A program made the position numbers and the translations under genes. Under the pieces are notes generated by a model. The model was not told the origin of the DNA. It saw only the letters and a list, made by a program, of their open reading frames with translations, and made no database searches. Shown one piece after another: positions 1 to 9,045 of a DNA stretch of 64,000 nucleotides. The stretch covers positions 744,001 through 808,000 of the forward strand of contig NZ_SKBR01000002.1 of assembly GCF_013450295.1 (NCBI RefSeq), given 5' to 3'. Origin of the DNA: Streptomyces sp. AJS327. Lineage in GTDB: Bacteria; Actinomycetota; Actinomycetes; Streptomycetales; Streptomycetaceae. The first letter of the stretch is position 1; each line of letters opens with the position of its first letter.

Positions 1-2759
1 CCCGCGTCGACGCCTTCGCGAACCGGCTGCTGCCGATCTACCCGGCCTGCGCCCAACTCCCCTCGTGGAAGCTGGAGAAGGCGGTCGACACCCTGCTGCG
101 CACCATGGAGAGCGGTGGCTGGCGGGAGCTGACCGACCCGCTGCCCGAGACCGTGCGCCAGGGGCGGCGCCTCCTCCCCCTGGCCGAGGCGCTGACCAAG
201 GCGCACCACCCGCGCGACCGGCGGGAGGTGGCCGAGGCGCGGTCCCGGCTGAAGTGGGACGAGGCGTTCGTCCTCCAGACCGCGCTGGCCCGCCGCCGGC
301 AGGCCGAGACCCAACTGCCCGCCACACCCCGCCCGGAGCGCGGCGGCGGACTGCTGGAGGCGTTCGACGCCGCGCTGCCGTTCACCCTCACCGGCGGGCA
401 GCGCCGGGTCAGCGGGGAGATCCTCGCTGACCTCGCCACCAGCCACCCGATGCACCGCCTCCTCCAGGGCGAGGTCGGCTCGGGCAAGGCCCAGCCGCTC
501 GACGCCGGGGTGCTCACCCCGAGCGGGTACCGCCCCATCGGCGACCTCCGGGTGGGCGACCCGGTGATCACCCCCTCCGGCGAGATCGCCCCGGTGGACG
601 GGGTGTTCCCCCAGGGCGAGCGGGACATCTGGCGCCTGGAGCTGTCCGACGGCAGTAGCGTGGAGTGCGACGACGAGCACCTGTGGATCGTCGGCACCAG
701 CCGCCAGTGGCGCAGCGGCGCGCCCCCCAGCGTCCTCACCACCCGGCGGATCCGCGAGGAACTGCTCGCCCCGGACGGCTCACCGGTCTGGTACCTGCCC
801 GAGGCCACCCCCGTCGACCTCGACGGCGCGGAGCCCCGCCCGCTCGACGCCCACCTCCTCGGCACCCTGCTCGTGGGCGGCACCCCCGCCGGGCCCCCGG
901 ACCCCGCCGCGTCCGGGCCACGGGAGGCGCTGGCCGCGCTGGGGGTGGACCCGTCCCCACGCCGCGCCGCCGTCCCCGGCGCCTACCGGAACGCCCCGCT
1001 CAAGGAGCGGCTCGCGCTGACGCGGGGGCTGCTGGACACGGCGGGCGAGGCCGCCCCGGACGGCCACGGCGTGCGCTTCCGCTGCCCGTCGCCCGCGCTG
1101 GCCGGGGACCTGGCCTGGCTGGTCCGCTCGCTCGGCGGCTGGGCCCGGGTCGAGCACGGCCCGGAGTCGAGCGAGGTCACCGCCGAACTCCCCGCCGAGT
1201 ACCGCCCGTTCCGCTCCGAGCGGCGGACGGCCGGGCTGGCGCCGAGGAGCGGCGGGGCGGTGTTCCGGCGGGCCGTACGCCGGGTGGTGTGGGTGGGGCG
1301 CCGGCCGGCCCGCTGCATCAGCGTCCGACACCCGGAACACGCCTACGTGACGGACCACTTCACCGTGACCCACAACACCATGGTGGCGCTGCGCGCGATG
1401 CTCACCGTGGCCGACGCGGGCGGGCAGAGCGCCCTGCTCGCGCCGACCGAGGTCCTCGCCCAGCAGCACCACCGCTCGATCACCGAGATGCTGGGCGAAC
1501 TGGCGGTGCCCCGCCGGGTGTCCGGCCAGCCGGGCACCAAGGTCGTGCTGCTGACCGGCTCGATGGGCGCCCCGGCCCGGCGGCAGGCGCTGCTGGACCT
1601 GACGACGGGCGAGGCGGGCCTGGTCATCGGGACCCACGCGCTGATCGAGGACCGCGTCACCTTCCACGACCTCGGCCTCGTCGTGGTCGACGAGCAGCAC
1701 CGCTTCGGCGTGGAACAGCGGGACGCCCTGCGCGCCAAGGGCGAACAGCCGCCGCACCTGCTGGTGATGACGGCCACCCCCATCCCGCGCACGGTCGCCA
1801 TGACGGTCTTCGGCGACCTGGAGACCTCCGTGCTGGACGAGCTACCGAGCGGCAGGTCGCCCATCGCCACCCACGTCGTCCCGGTCGCGGACAAGCCGCA
1901 CTTCCTGACCCGCGCCTGGGAGCGGGTGCGCGAGGAGGTGGCCGCCGGCCACCAGGCGTACGTCGTCTGCCCCCGCATCGGGGACGAGGAGGAGCCCGCC
2001 CGCCCGGGCCACCCCACGCTCGACGAGGCCGCCGAACCCCCCGGCGGCGCACCCGCGAGGCTCGCCCAGCCCGCGCCGGGCGGCGCCAGCGACGGGGAGA
2101 GCGAGAGCGACGAGGAGGGCGGGGGCGCCGACGGAGCGGAGAAGCGCCCGCCGCTGGCGGTGCTGGAGGTCGCCGAGCGGCTGGCCGAGGGCCCGCTGAG
2201 CGGCCTGCGGGTGGCCGCCTTGCATGGCCGGATGCCGCCTGACCGGAAGGACGAGCTGATGCGCCGGTTCACCGCCGGCGAGCTGGACGTCCTGGTCGCC
2301 ACCACCGTCATCGAGGTCGGAGTGAACGTCCCCAACGCCACCGCGATGGTGATCATGGACGCGGACCGCTTCGGCGTCTCCCAACTGCACCAGCTGCGCG
2401 GACGCGTCGGCCGGGGCTCGGCCCCCGGACTCTGCCTGCTGGTCACCGAGATGCCCGAGGCGAGCCCCGCCCGCGCTCGCCTGGCCGCGGTCGCCAGCAC
2501 GCTGGACGGCTTCGAGCTGTCCCGCGTCGACCTGGAGCAGCGCCGCGAGGGGGACGTGCTGGGACAGGCCCAGTCCGGGGTGCGCAGCTCGCTGCGGATG
2601 CTCACCGTCATCGAGGACGAGGAGGTCATCGCCGAGGCCCGCCAGGAGGCGAGCGCGCTGGTCGCCGCCGACCCGGAGCTGGACGGCCACCCCGCGCTGC
2701 GCACCGCCCTGACCGCCCTGCTGGACGCCGAGCGCGAGGAGTACCTGGACAAGGGCTGA
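1..2759 (+). CDS. recG: ATP-dependent DNA helicase RecG, 5'-truncated, intein-containing
   Basis: RecG remodels stalled replication forks and Holliday junctions. The gene runs in from the left edge (frame begins at base 3), so most of the N-terminal wedge domain is missing. After the extein Walker A motif GEVGSGK the frame enters an in-frame intein (489-1376) and resumes with TMVALRAML. Downstream are the helicase landmarks: LLAPTEVLAQQH (motif Ia), VVVDEQHRFG (DEQH box), MTATPIPRT (motif III), and the C-terminal helicase motifs around VIEVGVNVPNAT and QLRGRVGRG, followed by the usual RecG C-terminal tail. An acidic, Gly-rich insertion at about 2030-2150 lies inside the second helicase lobe and looks like a lineage-specific loop. 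rsmD follows after 59 bases, so the two are probably cotranscribed. Activity should depend on splicing, because the intein splits the P-loop between K and T. Confidence 0.95.
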   Translation, partial: RVDAFANRLLPIYPACAQLPSWKLEKAVDTLLRTMESGGWRELTDPLPETVRQGRRLLPLAEALTKAHHPRDRREVAEARSRLKWDEAFVLQTALARRRQAETQLPATPRPERGGGLLEAFDAALPFTLTGGQRRVSGEILADLATSHPMHRLLQGEVGSGKAQPLDAGVLTPSGYRPIGDLRVGDPVITPSGEIAPVDGVFPQGERDIWRLELSDGSSVECDDEHLWIVGTSRQWRSGAPPSVLTTRRIREELLAPDGSPVWYLPEATPVDLDGAEPRPLDAHLLGTLLVGGTPAGPPDPAASGPREALAALGVDPSPRRAAVPGAYRNAPLKERLALTRGLLDTAGEAAPDGHGVRFRCPSPALAGDLAWLVRSLGGWARVEHGPESSEVTAELPAEYRPFRSERRTAGLAPRSGGAVFRRAVRRVVWVGRRPARCISVRHPEHAYVTDHFTVTHNTMVALRAMLTVADAGGQSALLAPTEVLAQQHHRSITEMLGELAVPRRVSGQPGTKVVLLTGSMGAPARRQALLDLTTGEAGLVIGTHALIEDRVTFHDLGLVVVDEQHRFGVEQRDALRAKGEQPPHLLVMTATPIPRTVAMTVFGDLETSVLDELPSGRSPIATHVVPVADKPHFLTRAWERVREEVAAGHQAYVVCPRIGDEEEPARPGHPTLDEAAEPPGGAPARLAQPAPGGASDGESESDEEGGGADGAEKRPPLAVLEVAERLAEGPLSGLRVAALHGRMPPDRKDELMRRFTAGELDVLVATTVIEVGVNVPNATAMVIMDADRFGVSQLHQLRGRVGRGSAPGLCLLVTEMPEASPARARLAAVASTLDGFELSRVDLEQRREGDVLGQAQSGVRSSLRMLTVIEDEEVIAEARQEASALVAADPELDGHPALRTALTALLDAEREEYLDKG
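489..1376 (+). other. Class 3-type intein inserted in the RecG P-loop
   Basis: An in-frame insertion of 296 codons separates GSGK from T in the RecG Walker A motif. It begins with Ala, not Cys or Ser, and ends VTHN before a +1 Thr, as splicing domains do. The W-C-T triad that marks class 3 inteins can be read: Trp66 after DDEHL in block B, Cys276 in RCISV at block F position 4, and Thr294 immediately before His295-Asn296. In this class the block F Cys replaces residue 1 as the first nucleophile. The centre (about residues 110-250) keeps two LAGLIDADG-like helices, HLLGTLLVGG (122-131) and RGLLDTAG (179-186), but the catalytic acidic position of each is Gly or Ala. The homing endonuclease is therefore probably dead while splicing residues are intact. 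Known: the class 3 mechanism. Inferred: activity here. Confidence 0.9.
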
Positions 2760-2818
2760 GCGCGACGGCCGGGACAATGGGGCGGTTCGCACCCGCCCGA
2801 CGCGAAGGACGCCAGGAC

Positions 2819-3409
2819 ATGACCCGTGTGATCGCCGGTGCCGCCGGGGGCCGCCGCCTCGCGGTGCCGCCGGGCAGCGGCACCCGCCCCACCTCGGACC
2901 GCGCCAGGGAGGGCCTCTTCTCCAGCTGGGAGGCCCAACTCGCGGGCGGCGTACGGGGAAAGCGGGTGCTGGACCTGTTCGGCGGATCGGGCGCCGTCGG
3001 TCTGGAGGCGCTATCCCGTGGCGCCGCCCACGTCCTGCTCGTCGAGGCGGACGCGCGCGCCGTCCGCACCATCCGGGAGAACGTCCGTGCCGTGCGGCTG
3101 CCGGGCGCCGAGGTCCGGCACGGCAGGGCGGCCCGGGTGGTGACGGAGGAGGACCCCGTCGCCCCCTACGACGTCGTCTTCCTCGACCCGCCCTACGCCC
3201 TCGCCGACGATGATCTCCGCGAGATCCTGCTCACACTCCTCGCTCGGCACTGGATCGAGGAGACCGCGCTGGTCACTGTGGAGCGCGGCACCCGCGGTGG
3301 TGAATTCCACTGGCCGGAGGGGTTCGTGGCCGTCAGGTCCCGCCGCTACGGGGAAGGCACGCTTTGGTACGGTCGCGCCGCCCCACCCGAGGCGACGACC
3401 GCCTCATGA
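2819..3409 (+). CDS. rsmD: 16S rRNA (guanine966-N2)-methyltransferase RsmD
   Basis: A 196-residue Rossmann-fold methyltransferase predicted to methylate G966 of 16S rRNA. It opens MTRVIAGAAGGRRLAVP, the usual RsmD start, then VLDLFGGSGAVGLEALSRGA (SAM-binding motif I) and the catalytic VFLDPPYAL (NPPY-type motif IV, here DPPY). The ATG at 2819 has AAGGA nine bases upstream; an upstream in-frame start at 2777 would add residues with no family match. The stop overlaps an ATG of the next frame, so rsmD and coaD are translationally close, an arrangement common in bacteria. Confidence 0.92.
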   Translation: MTRVIAGAAGGRRLAVPPGSGTRPTSDRAREGLFSSWEAQLAGGVRGKRVLDLFGGSGAVGLEALSRGAAHVLLVEADARAVRTIRENVRAVRLPGAEVRHGRAARVVTEEDPVAPYDVVFLDPPYALADDDLREILLTLLARHWIEETALVTVERGTRGGEFHWPEGFVAVRSRRYGEGTLWYGRAAPPEATTAS

Positions 3410-3435
3410 CGACTTCGGAGAGCGAGGAGACGCCC

Positions 3436-3915
3436 GTGCGCCGCGTAGTCTGCCCCGGGTCCTACGACCCGATCACCAACGGCCACCTGGACATCATCCA
3501 GCGCGCGTCCAAGCTGTACGACGTGGTGCACGTCTCCGTGATGATCAACAAGTCGAAGCAGGGGCTCTTCCCGGTGGAGCAGCGGATAGACCTCATCCGC
3601 CAGACCACCGCCAGCTTCGGGAACGTCGAGGTGGAGGCGTACCACGGCCTGCTCGTCGACTTCTGCAAGGAGCGGGACATCCCCGCCATCGTCAAGGGAC
3701 TGCGCGCCGTCAGCGACTTCGACTACGAACTCCAGATGGCCCAGATGAACAACGGCCTCTCCGGCGTCGAGACGCTGTTCGTCCCGACCAACCCCACCTA
3801 CAGCTTCCTCTCCTCCAGCCTGGTCAAGGAGGTCGCCACCTGGGGAGGGGACGTGTCGCACCTGGTTCCCCCGGTCGTGCTCAGCGCGCTCCGGGACCGG
3901 CTCCAGCACCCCTGA
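3436..3915 (+). CDS. coaD: Phosphopantetheine adenylyltransferase CoaD
   Basis: CoaD catalyses the fourth step of coenzyme A synthesis, joining 4'-phosphopantetheine and ATP to make dephospho-CoA. The GTG at 3436 gives 159 residues, the length of E. coli CoaD, and has GGAG six bases upstream; an ATG at 3406 overlapping the rsmD stop is the alternative and would add ten poorly conserved residues. Visible motifs are PGSYDPITNGHLDII (nucleotidyltransferase T/HxGH motif as TNGH), KGLRAVSDFDYELQMAQMN and FLSSSLVKE, matching the family's C-terminal ATP-binding signature. It sits between rsmD and a DivIVA-like gene, the same neighbourhood seen in other actinobacteria. Confidence 0.95.
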   Translation: MRRVVCPGSYDPITNGHLDIIQRASKLYDVVHVSVMINKSKQGLFPVEQRIDLIRQTTASFGNVEVEAYHGLLVDFCKERDIPAIVKGLRAVSDFDYELQMAQMNNGLSGVETLFVPTNPTYSFLSSSLVKEVATWGGDVSHLVPPVVLSALRDRLQHP

Positions 3916-4031
3916 ACACCCGCCGCGCGGCGGGGACTCACCCCTCGCCCCACCACCCGGCGGCACCCTCACCCGCACCGGCTTCCGGATCCGCTGTCGG
4001 GCGCGCGGCCCGGGGCCGTACAGTCACCTCC

Positions 4032-5240
4032 GTGGACGTACAGCAGAAACTCGACGAGATCGTCGCGGCGGTCGGCAGCGCCCGCTCGATGCCCATGTCG
4101 GCCTCGTGCGTGGTGAACCGCGCGGAGCTGCTCGCCCAGCTCGATGAGGTGCGCGAGGCGCTGCCCGGATCCCTCGCCCAGGCCCAGCAGGTGCTGGGCG
4201 GACGCGAGCAGGTGGTCGCCGAGGCGCAGCGCGAGGCCGACCGCATCATCGAGTCCGCGCGCGCCGAGCGCGGCGCGCTGGTGTCCGGCACCGAGGTCGC
4301 CCGGGTCGCCCGGGAGGAGGCGGACCGCATCCTGGCCGAGGCCCACCAGGAGGCGTCACAGATCCGCTCCGAGGCCGACGACTACGTCGACAGCAAACTC
4401 GCCAACTTCGAGGTCGTGCTGAGCAAGACCATCGGCTCGGTCGACCGCGGCCGGGAGAAGCTGCTGGGCAGCGGCCCCGGAGCGGAGGAGTGGAACGACC
4501 AGTACGCGGCCGAGGCCCCCGAGCGCACCGCCGACCCCCAGGAGCTGCGCCAGCGCGCCGACGCCTACGTCGACGCCCGGCTCGGATCGGTCTCCGCGGT
4601 GCTCACCAAGACCCTGGAGGCGGTGGGCCGCGGCCGCCAGAAACTCCTCGGCCACCAGCCCTCCGACGAACTGGCCGACCACATGGCCCAGCAGGACGGC
4701 GCCGCGCCGGGCCTCCCACACACCAGCGACGCGGACTACTACGCGGGACTGGCCACCGCGGGTGCCGTCCTCTCCGACGGGCAGCCCGCCGCCGAGCCCG
4801 CCCCGCGGCAGGCCATGGCGGGCGTCGCCCCCGCGGCCGACCCGTACCAGGCGGCCCCCGCCGCCGAGCCCGCCTACCAGGCCCAGCCCGACCCGTACGG
4901 ATACGGCGGGCAGAACGCGTACTACCCGCAGGGCGAGGCGTACGACCCGTACTACGCGCAGAGCGCCCAGCCGCTCGTCGCGGCGCAGCCCCCGCCGCCG
5001 CCCACGGCTCAGCCCGAACAGCCCGCCCAGCCCGGCTACGACCCCGGCGGCTACGGGACGTACGACCCCGCGCCCTACGCGCCCACCGGATACGAGCCGC
5101 AGTACGGCTCCGCGCCGTACCCCCCGCAGCAGCCCCCACAGCCACCGTCCGCGCAGCTGGACGAGACCAGCTTCTTCGACACCAGCATGATCGACATCAG
5201 CCAGGTGCGGGAGTACGAGGACCGCGAGCGGAACCGCTGA
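4032..5240 (+). CDS. DivIVA/SepIVA-like coiled-coil protein
   Basis: A 402-residue protein often labelled ATP synthase F0 subunit B-like in Streptomyces but closer to actinobacterial SepIVA/DivIVA coiled-coil proteins that act at the cell envelope or septum. Residues about 1-130 form a highly charged heptad region (REQVVAEAQREADRII, REEADRILAEAHQEASQI), followed by a duplicated segment: DDYVDSKLANFEVVLSKTI and DAYVDARLGSVSAVLTKTL, each ending in GR-K/Q-KLLG. The C-terminal half is Pro/Gln/Tyr/Gly-rich and ends in a conserved acidic tail. GTG 4032 is preferred because VQQKLDEIVAAVGSARSMPMS is the conserved family start; I see no good ribosome-binding site. Position after coaD resembles the mycobacterial arrangement. 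Function is inferred from family and context. Confidence 0.75.
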   Translation: MDVQQKLDEIVAAVGSARSMPMSASCVVNRAELLAQLDEVREALPGSLAQAQQVLGGREQVVAEAQREADRIIESARAERGALVSGTEVARVAREEADRILAEAHQEASQIRSEADDYVDSKLANFEVVLSKTIGSVDRGREKLLGSGPGAEEWNDQYAAEAPERTADPQELRQRADAYVDARLGSVSAVLTKTLEAVGRGRQKLLGHQPSDELADHMAQQDGAAPGLPHTSDADYYAGLATAGAVLSDGQPAAEPAPRQAMAGVAPAADPYQAAPAAEPAYQAQPDPYGYGGQNAYYPQGEAYDPYYAQSAQPLVAAQPPPPPTAQPEQPAQPGYDPGGYGTYDPAPYAPTGYEPQYGSAPYPPQQPPQPPSAQLDETSFFDTSMIDISQVREYEDRERNR

Positions 5241-5327
5241 CCACCGCGCCACGCCGCGCCGGGCCGCGGGCGACCGCCCCGGCGGGCGCGGAGCGGAGCG
5301 TCCCGGACGGTGGGCGGAACCGGTGGA

Positions 5328-5358
5328 TTGGGCCATTGGCCAGGGAGTCCAGTACCCT
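5328..5358 (+). promoter_or_regulatory. Candidate promoter of DUF177-rpmF-rnc operon
   Basis: TTGGGC at 5328-5333 and TACCCT at 5353-5358 are separated by 19 bases, a loose match to the vegetative sigma consensus. It lies in the 289-base gap before the DUF177 gene, the only gap that could hold a promoter for the compact DUF177-rpmF-rnc run. The spacing is long, so this is a weak call. Confidence 0.3.
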
Positions 5359-5529
5359 GTCTCATCGGTCGCTTGTGCGTCCACGTGGGCGGCTCGTCCG
5401 AGAGGCATCCAACGGGACCGGCCCGCCGGTCACCCAGCCGTACCGTTCGGGCACCCCGTGTGGCCGTTCCACCCGGGCACCCCGTGTGCTCGCGTGCGAC
5501 GGCGGTACGGCGACCGGCACCTCAGCACC

Positions 5530-6189
5530 ATGGAACCACCGCGTAGAAAGCAGGAAACCCTGAACGCCCCCCTCGACCACCGCGCTCCGCTCGTGTTCGA
5601 CACGCGCGAACTGGAGCGGCGCCCTGGTTCGATGAAGCGGCTGAGCCGCACGGTGGAAGCCCCCGCCGACCTCGGTGTGGAGTTCATCGGGGTAGCCGAG
5701 GGCGCCTCGGTGGAACTGGATCTCCGTATGGAGTCGGTGATGGAGGGCGTCCTCGTTACGGGGACCGCCCGTGCGCCGCTCACCGGTGAGTGCGTAAGGT
5801 GTCTGGAGCCGCTTGAGCAGCAGTGCGAGGCGGACTTCCAGGAGATGTTCTCCTACCCCGAGTCGGGTGAGCGGCTCCGCAAGACGGCGGAGCCCGGCGA
5901 GCCGGACGAGGAGGAGGACACGCTCTTCCTTGAGGACGATCTCTTCGACCTCGAACCCGTGCTGCGGGACGCGGTGGTGCTCTCACTGCCCCTTCAGCCG
6001 GTGTGCCGGGAGGACTGCCCCGGCCTGTGCTCCGTCTGTGGGGCGCGGCTGGCGGACGACCCGGAACACGAGCACGACAACGCCGTCGACATCCGGTGGG
6101 CGGCGCTACAGGGACTCGCCAGTTCCATGAGGGACGGCGAGCAGGACAACGATCCCCGCCCCGGCGGGGACGGATCACAGGAGAAGTAG
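5530..6189 (+). CDS. DUF177 (YceD-type) metal-binding protein
   Basis: A 219-residue DUF177/YceD family protein, the almost invariant partner of rpmF in bacteria, linked in other organisms to rRNA and ribosome accumulation. The conserved core is visible: [18 protein letters not shown] near the N terminus, [10 protein letters not shown] in the middle and [13 protein letters not shown] near the C terminus, giving five cysteines likely to bind zinc. An acidic linker ([16 protein letters not shown]) precedes the Cys cluster. The start is uncertain: ATG 5530 has no ribosome-binding site, while CTG 5560 is preceded by AGGA and matches the family start better. The stop is two bases before the rpmF start, whose ribosome-binding site AGGAG lies within this gene's last codons, so the two are cotranscribed. 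Confidence 0.85.
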   Translation: MEPPRRKQETLNAPLDHRAPLVFDTRELERRPGSMKRLSRTVEAPADLGVEFIGVAEGASVELDLRMESVMEGVLVTGTARAPLTGECVRCLEPLEQQCEADFQEMFSYPESGERLRKTAEPGEPDEEEDTLFLEDDLFDLEPVLRDAVVLSLPLQPVCREDCPGLCSVCGARLADDPEHEHDNAVDIRWAALQGLASSMRDGEQDNDPRPGGDGSQEK

Positions 6190-6191
6190 CC

Positions 6192-6365
6192 GTGGCCGTT
6201 CCGAAGCGGAAGATGTCGCGCAGCAACACGCGCCACCGCCGGTCGCAGTGGAAGGCTGCGGTCCCGCAGCTGATCACGTGCGAGCGCTGCCGGGAACCCC
6301 GTCAGCAGCACATCGCGTGCCCCAGCTGCGGCACCTACAACAAGCGTCAGGTCCTAGAGGTCTGA
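6192..6365 (+). CDS. rpmF: 50S ribosomal protein bL32, zinc-binding form
   Basis: A 57-residue ribosomal protein starting at GTG 6192 ([20 protein letters not shown], the bL32 signature). The C-terminal half has CERC and CPSC pairs, so this is the zinc-ribbon (C+) paralogue. Streptomycetes often also carry a cysteine-free copy expressed when zinc is scarce; that copy is not in the window. AGGAG at the end of the upstream gene is the ribosome-binding site, seven to eight bases before the start. rnc follows after seven bases. Confidence 0.97.
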   Translation: MAVPKRKMSRSNTRHRRSQWKAAVPQLITCERCREPRQQHIACPSCGTYNKRQVLEV

Positions 6366-6372
6366 TCGGCGG

Positions 6373-7221
6373 GTGACGGGCTATATGACAGACGCCGGCA
6401 CGCCCGGAGAGCCCCAGCCCGACGGCGGGGGCACATCGGCGGACCTGGTGGATGCGGCCTCGTCCCTCACGCTCCTGGAAGGGCGGCTCGGGTACACACT
6501 TGAGCCCGCCCTTCTGGTGCGTGCGCTGACACACCGCTCGTACGCGTACGAGAACGGTGGGCTCCCCACCAACGAGCGCCTCGAATTCCTCGGCGACTCC
6601 GTCCTCGGGCTCGTCGTCACCGACACCCTCTACCGCGCGCACCCCGATCTCCCGGAGGGACAGCTCGCCAAGCTGCGCGCCGCCGTGGTCAACTCCCGCG
6701 CGCTCGCCGGAGTGGCACGCGGCCTCGAACTCGGTACCTTCATCCGCCTCGGACGCGGAGAGGAAGGCACCGGCGGCCGCGACAAGGCGTCCATCCTCGC
6801 GGACACCCTGGAAGCCGTCATCGGCGCGGTCTACCTGGACCAGGGGCTGAAGGCCGCGGGTGAACTCGTGCACCGGTTGTTCGACCCGCTGATCGAGCGG
6901 TCCTCCAACCTCGGCGCCGGACTCGACTGGAAGACCAGCCTCCAGGAACTCACCGCGGCCGAGGGCCTCGGCGTCCCGGAGTACGTGGTCACCGAGACCG
7001 GACCCGACCACGAGAAGGTCTTCACGGCTGCTGCCCGCGTCGGTGGTGTCGCGTACGGCACCGGCACGGGACGCAGCAAGAAGGAAGCGGAGCAGCAGGC
7101 GGCGGAGACCGCCTGGCGGGCCATCTCCGCCCAGCGGAACGAGAACGCCGAGACGGCGGACGGCGGTGACCGCGCCGGGGCACAGCAGCCCCGGACGGAC
7201 GACGCCCCCACCCCCGGCTGA
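6373..7221 (+). CDS. rnc: Ribonuclease III
   Basis: Double-strand-specific endoribonuclease for rRNA maturation and mRNA turnover. In Streptomyces coelicolor this gene is also called absB because loss of it blocks antibiotic production. The catalytic signature [14 protein letters not shown] and the second acidic site [15 protein letters not shown] are present, followed by a double-stranded RNA-binding domain ([20 protein letters not shown] through [16 protein letters not shown]). The last 35 residues are an acidic, poorly conserved tail. GTG 6373 is taken as start; ATG 6385 four codons later is equally possible, as neither has a strong ribosome-binding site. A GC-rich hairpin follows the stop. 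Confidence 0.95.
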   Translation: MTGYMTDAGTPGEPQPDGGGTSADLVDAASSLTLLEGRLGYTLEPALLVRALTHRSYAYENGGLPTNERLEFLGDSVLGLVVTDTLYRAHPDLPEGQLAKLRAAVVNSRALAGVARGLELGTFIRLGRGEEGTGGRDKASILADTLEAVIGAVYLDQGLKAAGELVHRLFDPLIERSSNLGAGLDWKTSLQELTAAEGLGVPEYVVTETGPDHEKVFTAAARVGGVAYGTGTGRSKKEAEQQAAETAWRAISAQRNENAETADGGDRAGAQQPRTDDAPTPG

Positions 7222-7231
7222 CGCGCCCCCT

Positions 7232-7261
7232 CGCCCCCGTCGGTCGACCGCCGCGGGGGCG
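7232..7261 (+). terminator. Hairpin downstream of rnc
   Basis: Arms CGCCCCCG (7232-7239) and CGGGGGCG (7254-7261) pair perfectly around a loop that contains the palindrome CGGTCGACCG. It begins 11 bases after the rnc stop. No T tract follows, as is usual in streptomycete terminators. Confidence 0.55.
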
Positions 7262-7668
7262 TCCGCGTGTCCACGCCCAGGCGGCGGATCCGACCGCCCA
7301 CCCCGGGGCGCTGCCGCCGCCCGCCTCCCCGTCCGCGCACGCCACGCCGCCCCGCGGAGCCCGTCCGGCGATTCCCCCCCCGCCCACCCGGCCCGCGCCC
7401 GGGGGCGCCGGGCACCTCGCGCCTCAGCAACCCCACCCGGCCCGTATGCCCCACGGGTCACCCACCGCCCCGGGCGTCACATCCGCCCCGTGCGTCCACC
7501 ACACAGAGCGCGCACCGGTTCCGTACCAGCCCCGATAGGGAAGAGGACCGGCCCCGTTGAGACCTCGACCACCCCGTCATCGCCGGTGAGGGGCCATACT
7601 CAGCCAAGAGCGCCGGGCCGCCGGGGCCGGCGCCCCCCTGTCGGCGACCCCCACCGGAGGAGACCCCC
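7262..7668. other. Intergenic region rnc-mutM
   Basis: Beyond the rnc hairpin I see no gene in this stretch; the reading frames crossing it are Pro/Arg-rich noise. GGAGGAGA at 7656-7663 is the mutM ribosome-binding site. No convincing promoter hexamers were found. Confidence 0.5.
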
Positions 7669-8739
7669 GTGCCCGAGCTGCCCGAAGTCGAAGTGGTACG
7701 TCGCGGCCTGGAACGCTGGGCCAGCGGCCGAACCGTCGCGAGCGTCGAAGTGCTCCACCCCCGCGCCACGCGCCGTCACACCGCCGGTCCCCACGACTTC
7801 GTCGCACGGCTCCGGGGAAGCCGGATCGGACCGGCCCGCCGCCGCGGAAAGTACCTCTGGCTGCCACTCGGTCCCCCGCCCGGGGCCGCGCCCCCGGGCG
7901 AGGCCGGGGACGACGGACCACCGGGCGACTCCGTCCTCGCCCACCTCGGCATGAGCGGGCAGCTCCTCATCCAGCCCACCGACGCGCCCGACGAGAAGCA
8001 CCTGCGCGTCCGCATCACCTTCACCGACCCGGACAACGGCGAACTGCGCTTCGTCGACCAGCGCACCTTCGGCGGACTCTCCCTGCACCAGGGAACCGAG
8101 GAGGGCCTCCCGGACGTCATCGCGCACATCGCCCGCGACCCGCTGGACCCGGACTTCGACGAGGCCGCCTTCCACACCGCGCTGCGCCGCCGCCGCACCA
8201 CCATCAAGCGGGCGCTGCTCGACCAGTCCGTCATCAGCGGCGTCGGCAACATCTACGCGGACGAGGCGCTGTGGCGCGCCCGGCTGCACTACGACCGGCC
8301 CACGGCGACCCTCACCCGCACCCTGACCAGGGAACTGCTCGCCCACACCCGGGACGTGATGAACGCGGCCCTCGCCGTCGGCGGCACGAGCTTCGACAGC
8401 CTCTACGTCAACGTCAACGGCGAGTCCGGTTACTTCGGCCGCTCCCTCGACGCCTACGGCCGGGAGGACGAGCCCTGCCGCCGCTGCGGCACCCCGCTGC
8501 GCCGCAGCTCGTGGATGAACCGCTCCAGCTATTTCTGCCCGCGCTGCCAGCGCACCCCACGGCCGGTGACGCGGACTCGCGCCCGGCAGGGCGTCCCGCC
8601 CGGCGTTCCCGCCGCCGCGCGCGGCGGTGCCCCCGCCCGGCCCGCCGGAGCGCGACCCAGGGGCACGGCCGTCCGCCAGCCCGTACCGCCGCGCCCGCCC
8701 CAGCCGGGCAGGCGCTCCGGCCCGTCCCGGCCGAACTGA
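7669..8739 (+). CDS. mutM: Formamidopyrimidine-DNA glycosylase with C-terminal extension
   Basis: Fpg/MutM excises 8-oxoguanine and formamidopyrimidines by a bifunctional glycosylase/AP-lyase reaction. The N terminus [16 protein letters not shown] supplies the catalytic Pro and Glu; [34 protein letters not shown] (H2TH region) and the zinc finger CRRCGTP ... FCPRCQR are all present. The protein is 356 residues, against 270-290 for the family. The excess is a Gly/Pro/Ala loop at about residues 65-85 and a basic Arg/Pro/Ala tail of roughly 65 residues after the zinc finger. The tail may add nonspecific DNA binding (inference). The GTG start has an excellent ribosome-binding site and directly yields the required N-terminal Pro. 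Confidence 0.95.
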   Translation: MPELPEVEVVRRGLERWASGRTVASVEVLHPRATRRHTAGPHDFVARLRGSRIGPARRRGKYLWLPLGPPPGAAPPGEAGDDGPPGDSVLAHLGMSGQLLIQPTDAPDEKHLRVRITFTDPDNGELRFVDQRTFGGLSLHQGTEEGLPDVIAHIARDPLDPDFDEAAFHTALRRRRTTIKRALLDQSVISGVGNIYADEALWRARLHYDRPTATLTRTLTRELLAHTRDVMNAALAVGGTSFDSLYVNVNGESGYFGRSLDAYGREDEPCRRCGTPLRRSSWMNRSSYFCPRCQRTPRPVTRTRARQGVPPGVPAAARGGAPARPAGARPRGTAVRQPVPPRPPQPGRRSGPSRPN

Positions 8740-9004
8740 GCCGCCCCGGTCTTTTCCGGCTGGGCCTCCCCGCTTCGGGCGATACCAGCGTCCCCGGGAA
8801 CCGAGGACCCGCCTCCTCCGCGCGTTCGGTGACCCCCGGCTCAGCCGGGGCGCCGGGTGGGCGTGCGCGGCCGGACGGAGTCCGCCCGCCCCGGGAGCCG
8901 GAGGAGCCAGAAGGGGGGAAGGCCGCGAGCCCGATGGGAGGGCACCCCGGAGGACACGCGCGTCCGGGGGCATGCTCCGGTGGGTGCGACGGCTCAGCGG
9001 CGGA
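8740..9004. other. Intergenic region mutM-CAP gene
   Basis: Between the convergent mutM and the CAP-domain gene I see no gene; frames are low-complexity Arg/Pro/Gly. The right end holds the CAP-gene hairpins. Confidence 0.5.
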
Positions 9005-9040
9005 CCCGGGCCGCGTGGCCCGGGCCCCGCTCGCGGGGCC
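9005..9040 (-). terminator. Tandem hairpins after the CAP-domain gene
   Basis: Two overlapping perfect hairpins lie just past the stop of the minus-strand gene: CCCGGGCC/GGCCCGGG (9005-9024, loop GCGT) and GGCCCCGC/GCGGGGCC (9023-9040, loop TC). They share two bases, so they cannot both form fully. Likely a terminator. Confidence 0.65.
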
Positions 9041-9045
9041 GCGGG

